Below are positions 33,006 through 41,853 of a stretch of 64,000 bases of DNA, piece by piece. Numbering within the stretch: the first letter of the stretch is position 1; each line of letters opens with the position of its first letter. The notes under the pieces are model-generated. The model ran no database searches. It saw only the letters and a list, made by a program, of their open reading frames with translations, and was not told the origin of the DNA. The DNA comes from Symbiobacterium sp040797425. Lineage in GTDB: Bacteria; Bacillota; Sulfobacillia; Symbiobacteriales; Symbiobacteriaceae. Location: positions 10,791 to 74,790 of the forward strand of contig NZ_JBFNEH010000012.1 of NCBI RefSeq assembly GCF_040797425.1, read 5' to 3'. Both the position numbers and the translations under genes were made by a program.

Positions 33006-33758
33006 ATGACGGACCTCCCGGTTCTCCCTGGCGCCGAACCGCTGTACGCCACCGGCAGTCGCACAGGTGTCCTCGTCTCTCACGGGTTCACGGGCACACC
33101 GCAGTCCATGCGCTTCCTGGCCGAGGGCATCGCCAGGGCCGGCTACACGGTGGCCCTGCCGCGCCTCAAGGGGCACGGCACCACGCCCGCCGACATGGCC
33201 GCCGCCACCGCGTCCGACTGGACAGCGGACATCGTGGCGGCCATGCGCTGGCTGGAGGAGCGCTGTGACGTCCTCTTCATGACCGGCCTCTCCATGGGCG
33301 GCACGCTCACGCTCTGGGCCGCGGCCCAGTTCCCGGACCGGTTCGCCGGCGTCATCCCCATCAACGCCGCGGTCGCGATGGACTCCCCCGACATGGCGGC
33401 CCTTGCCTTCGCCCCCGACGCGCCGGCTGAGCTGCCCGGCATCGGCAGCGACATCAAGGCCCCCGACGTGAAGGAGCTGGCCTACCCGGTCACCCCGGTG
33501 CCGGCCATCAAGCACCTGATCGCCCTGGGCGCCGTCACGCAGATGATGCTCTCCCGGGTGAAGTGTCCCATCCTGGTCATCCAGTCGCGGGAAGACCACG
33601 TGGTGCCGCCCCGCAACGGCAAGCTGATCATGAGCGCCGTCTCCAGCACGGAGAAGGAATTGCTGTGGCTGGAGAACTCGTACCACGTGGCCACGCTGGA
33701 CAATGACAAGGAGCTGATCCTGGAGAAAATCCTCGAGTTCATCAAGAAGCACAGCTAA
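33006..33758 (+). CDS. Carboxylesterase (Est30/monoacylglycerol lipase type)
   Basis: A 250-residue alpha/beta hydrolase. The nucleophile is Ser96 in GLSMGG, the oxyanion region is SHGFTGTP, the acid is Asp in QSREDHVVPP (about 199) and the base is His in YHVATLDND (about 228). These positions closely follow Geobacillus Est30. It likely hydrolyses short- to medium-chain esters in the cytoplasm; no signal peptide. A strong terminator follows. Confidence 0.88.
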   Translation: MTDLPVLPGAEPLYATGSRTGVLVSHGFTGTPQSMRFLAEGIARAGYTVALPRLKGHGTTPADMAAATASDWTADIVAAMRWLEERCDVLFMTGLSMGGTLTLWAAAQFPDRFAGVIPINAAVAMDSPDMAALAFAPDAPAELPGIGSDIKAPDVKELAYPVTPVPAIKHLIALGAVTQMMLSRVKCPILVIQSREDHVVPPRNGKLIMSAVSSTEKELLWLENSYHVATLDNDKELILEKILEFIKKHS

Positions 33759-33783
33759 GCTCACAGAAAAGTCAGGTAGACAA

Positions 33784-33820
33784 GGGGCGCGGAGGGTATT
33801 ACCTCCGCGCCCGTTGTTCC
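33784..33820 (+). terminator. Terminator after the esterase gene
   Basis: Perfect 11-bp stem (33785-33795 with 33802-33812), 6-base loop, tail GTTGTTCC. Confidence 0.85.
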
Positions 33821-33843
33821 TGTTCGACTTCACTGGTGCTGCG
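33819..33843 (+). repeat. Dispersed 25-bp repeat, copy B
   Basis: CCTGTTCG, then ACTTCA, then CTGGTGCTGCG. It starts at the end of the esterase terminator and differs from copy C at one base in 25. Confidence 0.75.
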
Positions 33844-33906
33844 CCTGAGGAACCCTCTGGCTTCCCTGCACCCGCAAGTCGCCTGGTGCTCCCGCCAGAC
33901 ATCGTG

Positions 33907-33931
33907 CCTGTTCTACTTCACTGGTGCTGCG
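33907..33931 (+). repeat. Dispersed 25-bp repeat, copy C
   Basis: Direct repeat of copy B, 88 bp downstream, with T for G at position 8. The 380-bp gap between the esterase and alcohol dehydrogenase genes (33759-34138) holds copies B-E and no gene. Confidence 0.75.
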
Positions 33932-33963
33932 GTCTGGCGACAGTCGTGGGGGGCACAGCAGTC

Positions 33964-33988
33964 GTGAGCACCAGCAAATGCGAACAGG
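33964..33988 (-). repeat. Dispersed 25-bp repeat, copy D
   Basis: Inverted relative to B and C: minus strand CCTGTTCG, CATTTG, CTGGTGCTCAC. Confidence 0.7.
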
Positions 33989-34063
33989 TCCCACCCGCCT
34001 GGCCGGCCTGCACAGCCGCGCGTAGCCTCCGGCGACTCAGGGCCCACCGCCCCTACACCGCGC

Positions 34064-34088
34064 CTCAGCACCAGCCAGTGCGAACAAG
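34064..34088 (-). repeat. Dispersed 25-bp repeat, copy E
   Basis: Inverted, 100 bp from copy D: minus strand CTTGTTCG, CACTGG, CTGGTGCTGAG. It ends 50 bp before the 3' end of the convergent dehydrogenase gene. Confidence 0.7.
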
Positions 34089-34138
34089 TGCGACGGCCCG
34101 CGCAGCAGTGTGGTGAGGCCGTCGGACCACCACTGCCC

Positions 34139-35308
34139 TTACAGCGACATCCGCAGGATCGCGGCCACGTCTTCCTGCGTCAGCTTGCGGAAGTGACCGA
34201 TGGTCTCGCCCCTCATGGCCAGGGCAGCCATCCGCTCGATCTGCTCGTCGCCGATGCCGTAGTCGGCAAGCCGGGAGGGTGCGCCAATACTCGTCCAGAA
34301 CTGCCGCAGCCGCTCGATCCCCTCCAGGCCCACTTCCCGGTCCGTGCGGCCTGCCGGGTCCACGTCGAATACCCGCACCGCCAGGCGGGCGAACCGCGCC
34401 GGGTTGACGTCCAGGCAGTACTTCATCCAGTTGGGCTGGACGATGGCCAGGCCGCCGCCGTGAGGGATGTCGTATACCGCCGAGAGCGCGTGCTCGATGG
34501 CGTGGGTGGCCCAGTCGCCCCCGTCGGTGCCCATGCTGAGCACGTCGTTCAGAGCCATCGTGCCGCAGAACATCAGGGTCTCCCTGGCCTCGTAGTCCGT
34601 TGGGTTGGCCACCACCTTGGGCGCCGCCTCCATCACCGTGCGCAGCAGGTCCTCGATCCAGCGGTCGATCAGGGGTGCGTTGTCCGCCGCGTGGAAGTAC
34701 TGCTCCAGCGCGTGGGACATCATGTCCACCACGCCGTACACGGTGTGGTTCCGGGGCACGGTGAAGGTGTAGACGGGGTCCAGGATCGAGAAGGCGGGGT
34801 AGGTGTACGGCTCGGCGGACCAGCCGAGCTTCTGCCGGGTCTCCCAGTTGGTGATCACCGAGCTCGGGTTCATCTCCGAGCCGGTGGCTGCCAGGGTGAG
34901 CACCGTGCCGAAGGGCAGCGCCCCGGTTGCCTGTCCCTTCCCGGTAATGACCTCCCACACGTCCCCGTCATAGCGGGCCCCGACCGCGATGGCCTTGGCG
35001 CAGTCGATCACGCTGCCGCCCCCGACGGCGAGGATGAAATCGATCTGCTCCTGCCGGCAGATGGCGACACCCCGGTGGACGGTGCTGAGCCGCGGGTTGG
35101 GCTCCACCCCCGCCAGTTCGAACACCTGGCAGCCGACCTCCCGCAGGATGGCCATCACCTCGTCGTAGAGGCCGGTGCGCTTGATCGAGCCGCCGCCGTA
35201 AACCAGAAGCAGCCGCTTGCCGTAGGGTTCGAGTTCCGTCCGAAGGCACCGGAGCTGCCCGCGGCCGAAGATCAGCCTGGTGGGATTGTGGAAAACGAAA
35301 TTGTCCAT
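34139..35308 (-). CDS. Iron-containing alcohol dehydrogenase (butanol dehydrogenase type)
   Basis: A 389-residue group III (Fe-dependent) alcohol dehydrogenase similar in layout to YugJ/BdhA. The cofactor motif is VGGGSVIDCAKAIA. Metal ligands lie in the segments SHALEQYFH and THAIEHALSAVYDIPHG. It likely reduces short-chain aldehydes with NAD(P)H. The ATG at 35308 precedes the family opening NFVFHNPT. No partner gene on its strand. Confidence 0.88.
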   Translation of the reverse strand: MDNFVFHNPTRLIFGRGQLRCLRTELEPYGKRLLLVYGGGSIKRTGLYDEVMAILREVGCQVFELAGVEPNPRLSTVHRGVAICRQEQIDFILAVGGGSVIDCAKAIAVGARYDGDVWEVITGKGQATGALPFGTVLTLAATGSEMNPSSVITNWETRQKLGWSAEPYTYPAFSILDPVYTFTVPRNHTVYGVVDMMSHALEQYFHAADNAPLIDRWIEDLLRTVMEAAPKVVANPTDYEARETLMFCGTMALNDVLSMGTDGGDWATHAIEHALSAVYDIPHGGGLAIVQPNWMKYCLDVNPARFARLAVRVFDVDPAGRTDREVGLEGIERLRQFWTSIGAPSRLADYGIGDEQIERMAALAMRGETIGHFRKLTQEDVAAILRMSL

Positions 35309-35441
35309 AGTGCGTGATCCTCTCCTCTGCTGTACGTGATGGTCCAGTGGCTTGTGCACGAGAGAGCGGCGATCGGCCCACCTTGTACGTATTATGAGCG
35401 AGCGGTGTTGGATCCTGCTTCCACGGCGCGACGAGGCAGCC

Positions 35442-36161
35442 TTACTCCGGCAGCAGCACGGCGTGGACGGAGCCGGGACCGTGGACGCCGATGCTGAGGT
35501 CGTTCTCGATGTCGGCGCTGCGGCTGGGTCCGGTGATCAGCACCAGGGAGGAGGGCAGTTCCGTCGCCCGGCCCACCCGCCTGATGGCCTCTGCGAGCGA
35601 CGGCAGCAGCTGGGCGGGACGGATCAGGGCAACGTGCACGGGGGGCAGCAGGCTGACCACACGCCCCCGGCCGGGTGCGGAGCAGAGCAGGAGCGTACCG
35701 GTCTCGGCCACCGCCCAGTCGACGCCCGTGATCCCCGCCACAGCCCGGGCCGCCAGCTCTCTTGCCTGCCTGGGACCGGCCGCAGCGTTCCCGCCCCAGA
35801 CCGCCAGGTCCAGACCGACTTCACGCAACGCACCGTCCAACCCCAGCGACGCCACCACCGGGTGGTTCCAGGCCATCACTATCGGCCGGTCACCGCCGGC
35901 GGCCTGAGCTGCCGGCAGCCCCGCCGCCCCGGCCGCCACCCGCGCTACGTGTGCGCGTGCGTCCGCCAGCGAGGCGGCCCGGTAGGGGGTGCCGCCCAGC
36001 CTCTCCAGCTCGCGGGCGAACCGTTCCCAGAGCGCGTCCAGCCCCCAGTCGGGAGACCGTGCGAGCAGCGACGCGTCGCTGTCCCATTCCACCGGCCCGG
36101 CCAGGGGCCGCTCCCGGCCCTTGCGGCGGGCCAGTGCGGTCAACAACTCGTGCTCGGTCAT
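35442..36161 (-). CDS. lutC: L-lactate utilisation protein LutC
   Basis: A 239-residue LutC/YkgG-family protein, required with LutA and LutB to oxidise L-lactate to pyruvate. Family features: VDWAVAETGTLLL and the LLPPVHVALI segment. Last gene of the operon lldP-lutA-lutB-lutC; begins 7 bases after the lutB stop. It is the subunit without iron-sulfur motifs. Confidence 0.88.
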   Translation of the reverse strand: MTEHELLTALARRKGRERPLAGPVEWDSDASLLARSPDWGLDALWERFARELERLGGTPYRAASLADARAHVARVAAGAAGLPAAQAAGGDRPIVMAWNHPVVASLGLDGALREVGLDLAVWGGNAAAGPRQARELAARAVAGITGVDWAVAETGTLLLCSAPGRGRVVSLLPPVHVALIRPAQLLPSLAEAIRRVGRATELPSSLVLITGPSRSADIENDLSIGVHGPGSVHAVLLPE

Positions 36162-36168
36162 GGCCGCT

Positions 36169-37707
36169 TCACCTCCCTCCGCCAGGCCCGTCCGGGCCTG
36201 ATGCCCCGGACTGTTCGGGCTGCTCCCGCGCGGCCCGCACGGCCGCCGCCGGCCCGGCGGGCTCCGCAACCAGGTCACCCCACAGCTCCCGGAAGGAGCG
36301 CGGGGCCAGCACTGGCACCTGTCGCCCGGCGGCCCAGGCGGCGAGGGGGCCGGGCCCTCGCTCTGACCAGCAGCCATCGCCGGCGGCCGATCCGGCGAAG
36401 AAGCCCCGCTGCAGCCACCGGGCGATGCGGCCGCTCAGCCGGTAGGCCCACGGGCGGCTCCAAGCCCAGGCCAGGAGCCGCATTGCCAGCCGCTCCCCAC
36501 CCTCCGTGCGGCCGGCGGCCACGTTCTCCTCCCGCAGGCGCACCAGCAGGTCGTGGAGGGGAATCCCCACCGGGCAGACCTCGTGGCAGGCCCCGCAGAG
36601 GCTGGTGGCCATCGGCAGGTCTGACCACTCCTGCCGGCCGCCCAGCAGCGGCGTGATCACGGCGCCGATGGGGCCGCTGTACACCCCGCCATAGGCGTGG
36701 CCGCCGATCTGCCGGTAGACCGGGCAGACGTTCAGGCAGGCCCCGCACCGGATGCACGTGAGCACCTGCTCGTATTCGCTGCCCAGGATCCGGGAGCGCC
36801 CATTGTCCAGGAAGACCACGTGAAGTTCCTCCGGCCCGTCGAGCTCACCGGGCCGCCGGGGACCCGTGATCAGGTGGGTATAGGTGGTGATCTGCTGCCC
36901 GGTGGCACTGCGGGCCAGCACCGCCAGCAGGGGCGAGAGGTCCGCCAGGGTTGGAATCACCTTCTCGATTCCCACGATGGCCACGTGGACCGGCGGAACC
37001 GAGCTGACCAGCCGGCCGTTCCCCTCGTTGGTCACCAGCACCAGCGTTCCCGTCTCGGCCACCACGAAGTTGGCCCCGCTCACGCCGATTCCGGCGCGCA
37101 GGAACTTCTCCCGCAGCACCTGACGAGCCACGGCTGTCAGGGTAGGCGTGTCGGCGGACAGCGCGTGCCCGATCACCCGGCCAAAGAGTTCGGCCACCTG
37201 CTCCCGGGTCTTGTGAATGGCGGGGATGATGATGTGCGAGGGCGTCTCGCCGGCCAGCTGAACGATGTACTCGCCCAGGTCACTCTCCACCGCTTCGATA
37301 CCTGCTCGGGCCAGGATCTGGTTCAGGTGGACCTCCTCCGAGGCCATCGACTTCGACTTGACCACCAGATCGGCGCCGCGGCGGCGGGCAATCTCCAGGA
37401 CCACCCGCACCACGTCCTCGGCGTTGCGGGCGAAGTAGACTTGCCCCCCGCGCCGCTGAATTTGCTCCGCGGCCTGACCCAAGTAGTAGTCCAGATGGGC
37501 CACCGCATGCTGCCGGATTGCCGCCGCCCGGGCCCGCACCCGCTCGAAGTCGCCCAGGGCGAGCCCCTGCTCCGCCGAAGCCCGCAGCACCTCCATGGCC
37601 TGGCGGCGCATGCGGAAGAGCCGGTCCGTGGTGAACCGCAGGGCGCCCCGCAGACGGGCGTCGGCCAGGGCCCGGGAGACCCTTTCCGTGAACGGCCCGG
37701 CACTCAT
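36169..37707 (-). CDS. lutB: L-lactate utilisation iron-sulfur protein LutB
   Basis: A 512-residue protein. The N-terminal two thirds form a LUD domain like LutC (VVAETGTLVLVTNEGNGR, SSVPPVHVAIVG). The C-terminal part carries two [4Fe-4S] motifs (CIRCGACLNVCPVY and CGACHEVCPVG). It moves electrons from lactate oxidation. Its start overlaps the lutA stop by four bases. Confidence 0.93.
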   Translation of the reverse strand: MSAGPFTERVSRALADARLRGALRFTTDRLFRMRRQAMEVLRASAEQGLALGDFERVRARAAAIRQHAVAHLDYYLGQAAEQIQRRGGQVYFARNAEDVVRVVLEIARRRGADLVVKSKSMASEEVHLNQILARAGIEAVESDLGEYIVQLAGETPSHIIIPAIHKTREQVAELFGRVIGHALSADTPTLTAVARQVLREKFLRAGIGVSGANFVVAETGTLVLVTNEGNGRLVSSVPPVHVAIVGIEKVIPTLADLSPLLAVLARSATGQQITTYTHLITGPRRPGELDGPEELHVVFLDNGRSRILGSEYEQVLTCIRCGACLNVCPVYRQIGGHAYGGVYSGPIGAVITPLLGGRQEWSDLPMATSLCGACHEVCPVGIPLHDLLVRLREENVAAGRTEGGERLAMRLLAWAWSRPWAYRLSGRIARWLQRGFFAGSAAGDGCWSERGPGPLAAWAAGRQVPVLAPRSFRELWGDLVAEPAGPAAAVRAAREQPEQSGASGPDGPGGGR

Positions 37708-38435
37708 GCCAGCCCCACCCCCTCGGCCAGCAGGGTCGCCAGGTGCAACGTCCGCACCCCGGCGCCCCGCTGCCGCAGGCGGCCCTCGAGCTGCATGAGG
37801 CAGCCCAGGTCCGCGCTCACCAGGAGGTCGGCGCCTGCGGCGTTCAGGTGCTCGATCTTCTCATCGGCCATTGCCACCGAAATCTCCGGCTGCTTGATGC
37901 TGAAGGTGCCCCCGAAGCCGCAGCAGAGATCCGGCCGCTCCATCTCCACCAGTTCCAACCCCCGCACCCGCCGCAGCAGGCGCAGCGGCGGATTGCTCAC
38001 CCCCAGGACCCTGGCCATGTGGCAGCCGTTGTGGTAGACCGCCCGGCCGCGATAGGAGGCGCCCAGGTCCTCCACCCCCAGCACGTCCACCAGGAACTGG
38101 GAGAGCTCGTAGGTCCGCGCGGCCACCTGCCGGGCCTGCTCCAGCAGCGCGGGCTCGTCCCGGAAGAGTTCCTCGTAATGGCGGCAGACCATTCCGGCGC
38201 AGGAACCCGACGGGGCCACGATGTAGTCACTGCCGCCGAAGGCCGCGAGGTGCTGCCGGGCCAGGACCGCTGCCTCGGTGCGGAAGCCGCTGTTCCACAT
38301 GGCCTGGCCGCAGCAGGTCTGTCCCTGCGGAAAGTCCACCTGCACCCCCAGGTGGCGAAGCAGCCGTACAGTGGCCACCCCGACCTCCGGGAAGAGCAGA
38401 TCGGCCAGGCAGGTGATGAACAGAGAGACGCGCAT
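37704..38435 (-). CDS. lutA: L-lactate utilisation protein LutA (CCG-domain oxidoreductase)
   Basis: A 243-residue protein with two CCG domains (first TCCGQAMWNSG, second LCCGFGGTFSIK), which coordinate Fe-S clusters in heterodisulfide-reductase-like proteins. The ATG at 38435 gives the usual opening MRVSLFITCLADLLFPEVG and has GAGGGG 9 bases upstream; an ATG at 38444 abuts that site. It begins 13 bases after the permease stop. Confidence 0.92.
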   Translation of the reverse strand: MRVSLFITCLADLLFPEVGVATVRLLRHLGVQVDFPQGQTCCGQAMWNSGFRTEAAVLARQHLAAFGGSDYIVAPSGSCAGMVCRHYEELFRDEPALLEQARQVAARTYELSQFLVDVLGVEDLGASYRGRAVYHNGCHMARVLGVSNPPLRLLRRVRGLELVEMERPDLCCGFGGTFSIKQPEISVAMADEKIEHLNAAGADLLVSADLGCLMQLEGRLRQRGAGVRTLHLATLLAEGVGLA

Positions 38436-38448
38436 GCCGCTCATCCCC

Positions 38449-40233
38449 TCAGGCGCCGCGTGCGCTGCCTGCCCCTGACAGGGCAGGGGCGGCGGTGCGG
38501 GCGCGCACCAGGATGCCAAGCCCCACCAGCAGCAGCCCGCCCAGCACCAGGGTTCCAAGGTTCAGCCCAACGCCGTAGTTCCAGATGTAGGCGAGCGAAC
38601 CGGCCAGCAGCACGTAGTAGGTCATGGGGATGATGGTCTTGCGGATCATCGCCCCCTCCTGGCCTGCCAGGCCCACGACCGCCGCGGCCGCCACCACGTT
38701 GTGGACGGTGATCATGTTGCCGGCGGCGCCCCCCACCGCCTGCACGGCTACCACCACCTCGCGAATGGCCCCGATCTGGTCAGCCACGCCCCACTGGAAG
38801 AGGGCGAACATCATGTTGGAGACGGTGTTGGAGCCGGCCACGAACGCCCCGAGTGCGCCGATCCAGGGCGCGAAGAGCGGCCAGGCGGCGCCGGCTGCGG
38901 TGGCGGCGGCGGTGGCCAGGGTGAGGGGCATCGACGCGAGGCCTGACGCTCCGCCGTCCGAGTTGATAAAGACCCGCACCATCGGCACCGCGAAGAGGAG
39001 CGCCGGCGCTGCCCCGAGCACCTGCCGGAAGGCTGACGCCCATGCGCGCTTTACCTCAGAGACTTTCATCCCATGAAGGAGCACCACCAGCAGCGAGACC
39101 AGGATAAAGATGAAGCCCGGGGAGTACAGCGGCGTCACGGAAGCAGACAGGCTAGTGCCGAAGATGTTCGGCCACGCGATCACGATGTTGTTCAGCGGCG
39201 CCTTCAGCCCGACTTGGGGAACCCGGGTCAGCACCAGCAGACCCGCCACCAGCACGTAGGGGAGCCACGCCTTGAGCAGGGTCATGCCGGGCCGCTCCTG
39301 GCCCACCTCGCCTTCCACGGTTCCCATCCAGTCCTTCTCCCACCGGGCCCGCGGCGGGAAGTCAAAGACCTCCGCCGGCACCAGGAAGCCCTTGCGGGCC
39401 GCAGCCACCACGATGGCGAGGCCCACGAGACCGCCGATCAGGGATGGGAACTCCGGTCCCAGGAAGTAAGCCACCAGAAGGTACGGAACCGTCATGGCGA
39501 AGGCGGAGAACAGAGCGAACCGCCACGCCTTCAGGCCCTCCACGAAGGAGCGGCGCTCGCCGTAGAAGCCGGTCAGGAAGCTGCTGATGAACAGCGGAAT
39601 CAGGGTGCCGGCGGCGAAGTGCAGCAGCGCCGCCCGCCACGCGATCTGCCCCAGGTACTCGGTCCACTGGCCGAAGCCGGAAGCCGCCACGTAGTTCTGT
39701 ACGATCTCGGTGTTCAGCCCGGTGCTTACCCCCACCAGCACCGGCGTCCCGATCGCGCCGAAGGTCACCGGAGTCGACTGGATCATGAGGCCCACCATGA
39801 CGGCGGCCGACGCCGGGAACCCCAGCGCCAGCATCAGCGGCCCCGCCACGGCGGCGGGCGTGCCGAAGCCCGATGCCCCCTCGATGAAGCTGCCGAACAG
39901 CCAGCCCACGATGATCGCCTGAATGCGCCGGTCGGGGCTGATGTCCATGAACCCGCGGCGGATGGTGGCCACCGCACCGCTCTCCCGGAGCGTGGCCAGG
40001 AGCAGCAGCGCCCCGAACACGATGAACAGGATGTCCAGGGCGACCACGACCCCCTGGGCGATGGAGGCGGCCACGTGCACCCCGGTCACCTTCCACACGG
40101 TCATGGAGACCGCGGCTGCCACGACCAGCGCCAGGGGCATGGCCCGGCTCGCCGGCCAGCGGAGGACGACCAGGAACAGGAACACGGTCAAGATCGGACT
40201 GATGGCCAGAAACGCCAGTGTGCCAGACGGCAT
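38449..40233 (-). CDS. lldP: L-lactate permease
   Basis: A 594-residue LctP-family permease with about 13-14 membrane helices. Family blocks are GWLFGSFIEGASGFGTPAAV, GPLMLALGFP and FVAGSNTVSNMMFALFQ. It imports lactate (and probably glycolate) by H+ symport. It is the first gene of the lactate operon. The ATG at 40233 has GGGGGGG 5 bases upstream; a GTG precedes it by one codon. Confidence 0.93.
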   Translation of the reverse strand: MPSGTLAFLAISPILTVFLFLVVLRWPASRAMPLALVVAAAVSMTVWKVTGVHVAASIAQGVVVALDILFIVFGALLLLATLRESGAVATIRRGFMDISPDRRIQAIIVGWLFGSFIEGASGFGTPAAVAGPLMLALGFPASAAVMVGLMIQSTPVTFGAIGTPVLVGVSTGLNTEIVQNYVAASGFGQWTEYLGQIAWRAALLHFAAGTLIPLFISSFLTGFYGERRSFVEGLKAWRFALFSAFAMTVPYLLVAYFLGPEFPSLIGGLVGLAIVVAAARKGFLVPAEVFDFPPRARWEKDWMGTVEGEVGQERPGMTLLKAWLPYVLVAGLLVLTRVPQVGLKAPLNNIVIAWPNIFGTSLSASVTPLYSPGFIFILVSLLVVLLHGMKVSEVKRAWASAFRQVLGAAPALLFAVPMVRVFINSDGGASGLASMPLTLATAAATAAGAAWPLFAPWIGALGAFVAGSNTVSNMMFALFQWGVADQIGAIREVVVAVQAVGGAAGNMITVHNVVAAAAVVGLAGQEGAMIRKTIIPMTYYVLLAGSLAYIWNYGVGLNLGTLVLGGLLLVGLGILVRARTAAPALSGAGSARGA

Positions 40234-40309
40234 CACAACCCCCCCTTTGGTCGGCCCGACCCTCCGGCCCGTTGGTGTCCGCGTGCGCGCCCGCGGACAT
40301 GCGGCCGGG

Positions 40310-40320
40310 TGGTCAGACCA
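40310..40320. promoter_or_regulatory. GntR/LldR-type operator TGGTCAGACCA
   Basis: Perfect palindrome of the TGGT-N3-ACCA type used by FadR/LldR/LutR regulators, about 80 bp upstream of lldP. On the minus strand it lies 7 bases past a TATGAAT -10 candidate, around the expected start of transcription. No such regulator gene is in the window. Confidence 0.55.
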
Positions 40321-40442
40321 TCAGTCCATTCATATTGGCCGGCGTCCGCCTTTTTCCTTCTTTTTCGTAATGTTACCTTTGTCACATATCTTGGCCTGCA
40401 CGCGGTCTGCCCGTCCCCCATCACCGGTGCCCGGCGTCTGCA

Positions 40443-40475
40443 CATAAAAAGACCGGGGAGCTTACGCCCCGGTCT
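40443..40475 (-). terminator. Terminator of the cytochrome peroxidase gene
   Basis: Perfect 9-bp stem (40450-40458 with 40467-40475) followed on the minus strand by TTTTATGTG. Confidence 0.85.
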
Positions 40476-40488
40476 CTGGGGTTGAAGT

Positions 40489-41532
40489 TTACTCGGCCGG
40501 CAGGACCGGCACCGTCACCGCGGGCATCTCGCCCACCAGCGAGCGCAGGAAAGCGACGATGTCGTCCCGCTGCTGGTCGGTCAGCTCCACGCCCAGCTGC
40601 ACCCTGGCCATGATCGTCACGGCCTCCTCCAGCGTCTCCACGGACCCGTCGTGGAAGTACGGCCCGGTCAGCGAGACGTTGCGGAGGGTCTGGACCCGGA
40701 AGAACTTCTCATCCTCCGGGTTGTTGGTCCAGCTCGCCTTGCCTGCGTCGCTCCCCCAGTCGAACTTCATCATGGCCCCGCTGGAGAGGGCCGGGCCGGC
40801 GTGGCACGAGGTGCAGCCGATGGAGTCGAAGGTCTCCATGCCCCGGATGGCCTGCGGCGAGAGCGCCTGCTTGTCGCCGCGCAGGTAGCGGTCCAGTGCG
40901 TCGTTGGGCGTGATCAAGGTGCGCTCGAAGGCGGCGATAGCCTTCACGATGTTGTCGAAGGTGATGGGATCGGCCTCACCCGGGAAGGCCTTCTCGAAAT
41001 ACTCGTGGTAGCCCTTGATGGACTTGATGCGCGCCACGGCCTGGTCGGCGGGCATGTTCATCTCGCCTTCGGCCTGGATGGGGCCCTTGGCCTGCTCCTC
41101 CAGCCCCTGGGCGCGGCCGTCCCAGAACTGGTTCTGGAAGAAGGCGGCGTTCAGCACCGTCGGAGCGTTGCGGGGCGTGTTCTGGAAACCATGGCCGATC
41201 GAGGTGGGAAGGCGGTCGGTTCCGCCCAGCCCGAGGTTGTGGCAGGTCGCACAGGAGATCACGCCGCTGCTGCTGAGCCGGGGGTCGAAGTAGAGCATCT
41301 TGCCCAGCTCCACCTTCTCCGGGGTGGTCGGGTTGTCCTCGGGCTCGGGTGGTGCAACGATCGTGGCGAAGTTCCCCTCCCGGACCATGGTCAGTTCGCC
41401 GGACCCGGACGGGTTCGCGGACAAGTCGGCGGTCGTGGTCGAAGTTGGGGTCGAGGGAGCGGAGCTGCAGCCGACAACCAGACCCAGGGTCAGGGCTCCG
41501 GCCAGCGCAAGGATGTGCCGTCGCCGAAACAT
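40489..41532 (-). CDS. Dihaem cytochrome c peroxidase-like lipoprotein
   Basis: A 347-residue exported protein. The signal peptide ends in lipobox VVGCSS, followed by a Ser/Thr linker and the CcpA/MauG domain. Two haem-binding sites are visible (CATCH and CTSCH). Family features: LGKMLYFDPRLS, RNAPTVLNAAFF and the FWDGRA box. It reduces hydrogen peroxide at the cell surface using cytochrome c-type electrons. The ATG at 41532 has AGGAGG 8 bases upstream. Monocistronic with its own terminator. Confidence 0.9.
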   Translation of the reverse strand: MFRRRHILALAGALTLGLVVGCSSAPSTPTSTTTADLSANPSGSGELTMVREGNFATIVAPPEPEDNPTTPEKVELGKMLYFDPRLSSSGVISCATCHNLGLGGTDRLPTSIGHGFQNTPRNAPTVLNAAFFQNQFWDGRAQGLEEQAKGPIQAEGEMNMPADQAVARIKSIKGYHEYFEKAFPGEADPITFDNIVKAIAAFERTLITPNDALDRYLRGDKQALSPQAIRGMETFDSIGCTSCHAGPALSSGAMMKFDWGSDAGKASWTNNPEDEKFFRVQTLRNVSLTGPYFHDGSVETLEEAVTIMARVQLGVELTDQQRDDIVAFLRSLVGEMPAVTVPVLPAE

Positions 41533-41626
41533 GCCTGCATCCTCCTCTGTGTGTCGTGGCTGAGTTTGCGGGGAGTCTTCCCCTCGTAACCCCACGATAA
41601 TCTAGAATCTTTCCAAACACAAACTC

Positions 41627-41677
41627 GCGTATCTGATATCCGGTATAATTCTGTGTTATCGGACGAATAAGATACGC
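41627..41677. repeat. Inverted repeat in the divergent peroxidase/SCP2 promoter region
   Basis: GCGTATCT (41627-41634) and AGATACGC (41670-41677) flank an AT-rich centre that contains TATAAT (41644-41649) and a partial inner palindrome (CCGGTATAA with TTATCGG). It lies between divergent genes and may bind a regulator of both. The rest of 41533-41853 shows no gene. Confidence 0.5.
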
Positions 41678-41853
41678 CTGGCCTGCTCCGCACGGCACGT
41701 GGCCAGATTCGCGGGACCATGCGCCTCCGGGGGAACGTGTATACGAAGGGTCTAGGTCAGGCACCCGAGCGGAAGAGTACAGGATTCTGGACGCTAATCG
41801 TCGAACTTCTTGTAAGGTTGCGTTCGGAGCATCAGCGGAAAGGGATGATGGGC

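Noticed and set aside
33819..34088. Possible CRISPR array
   Set aside because: The copies are in both orientations, spaced 88-100 bp, imperfect, and other copies are isolated elsewhere; no cas genes are present.
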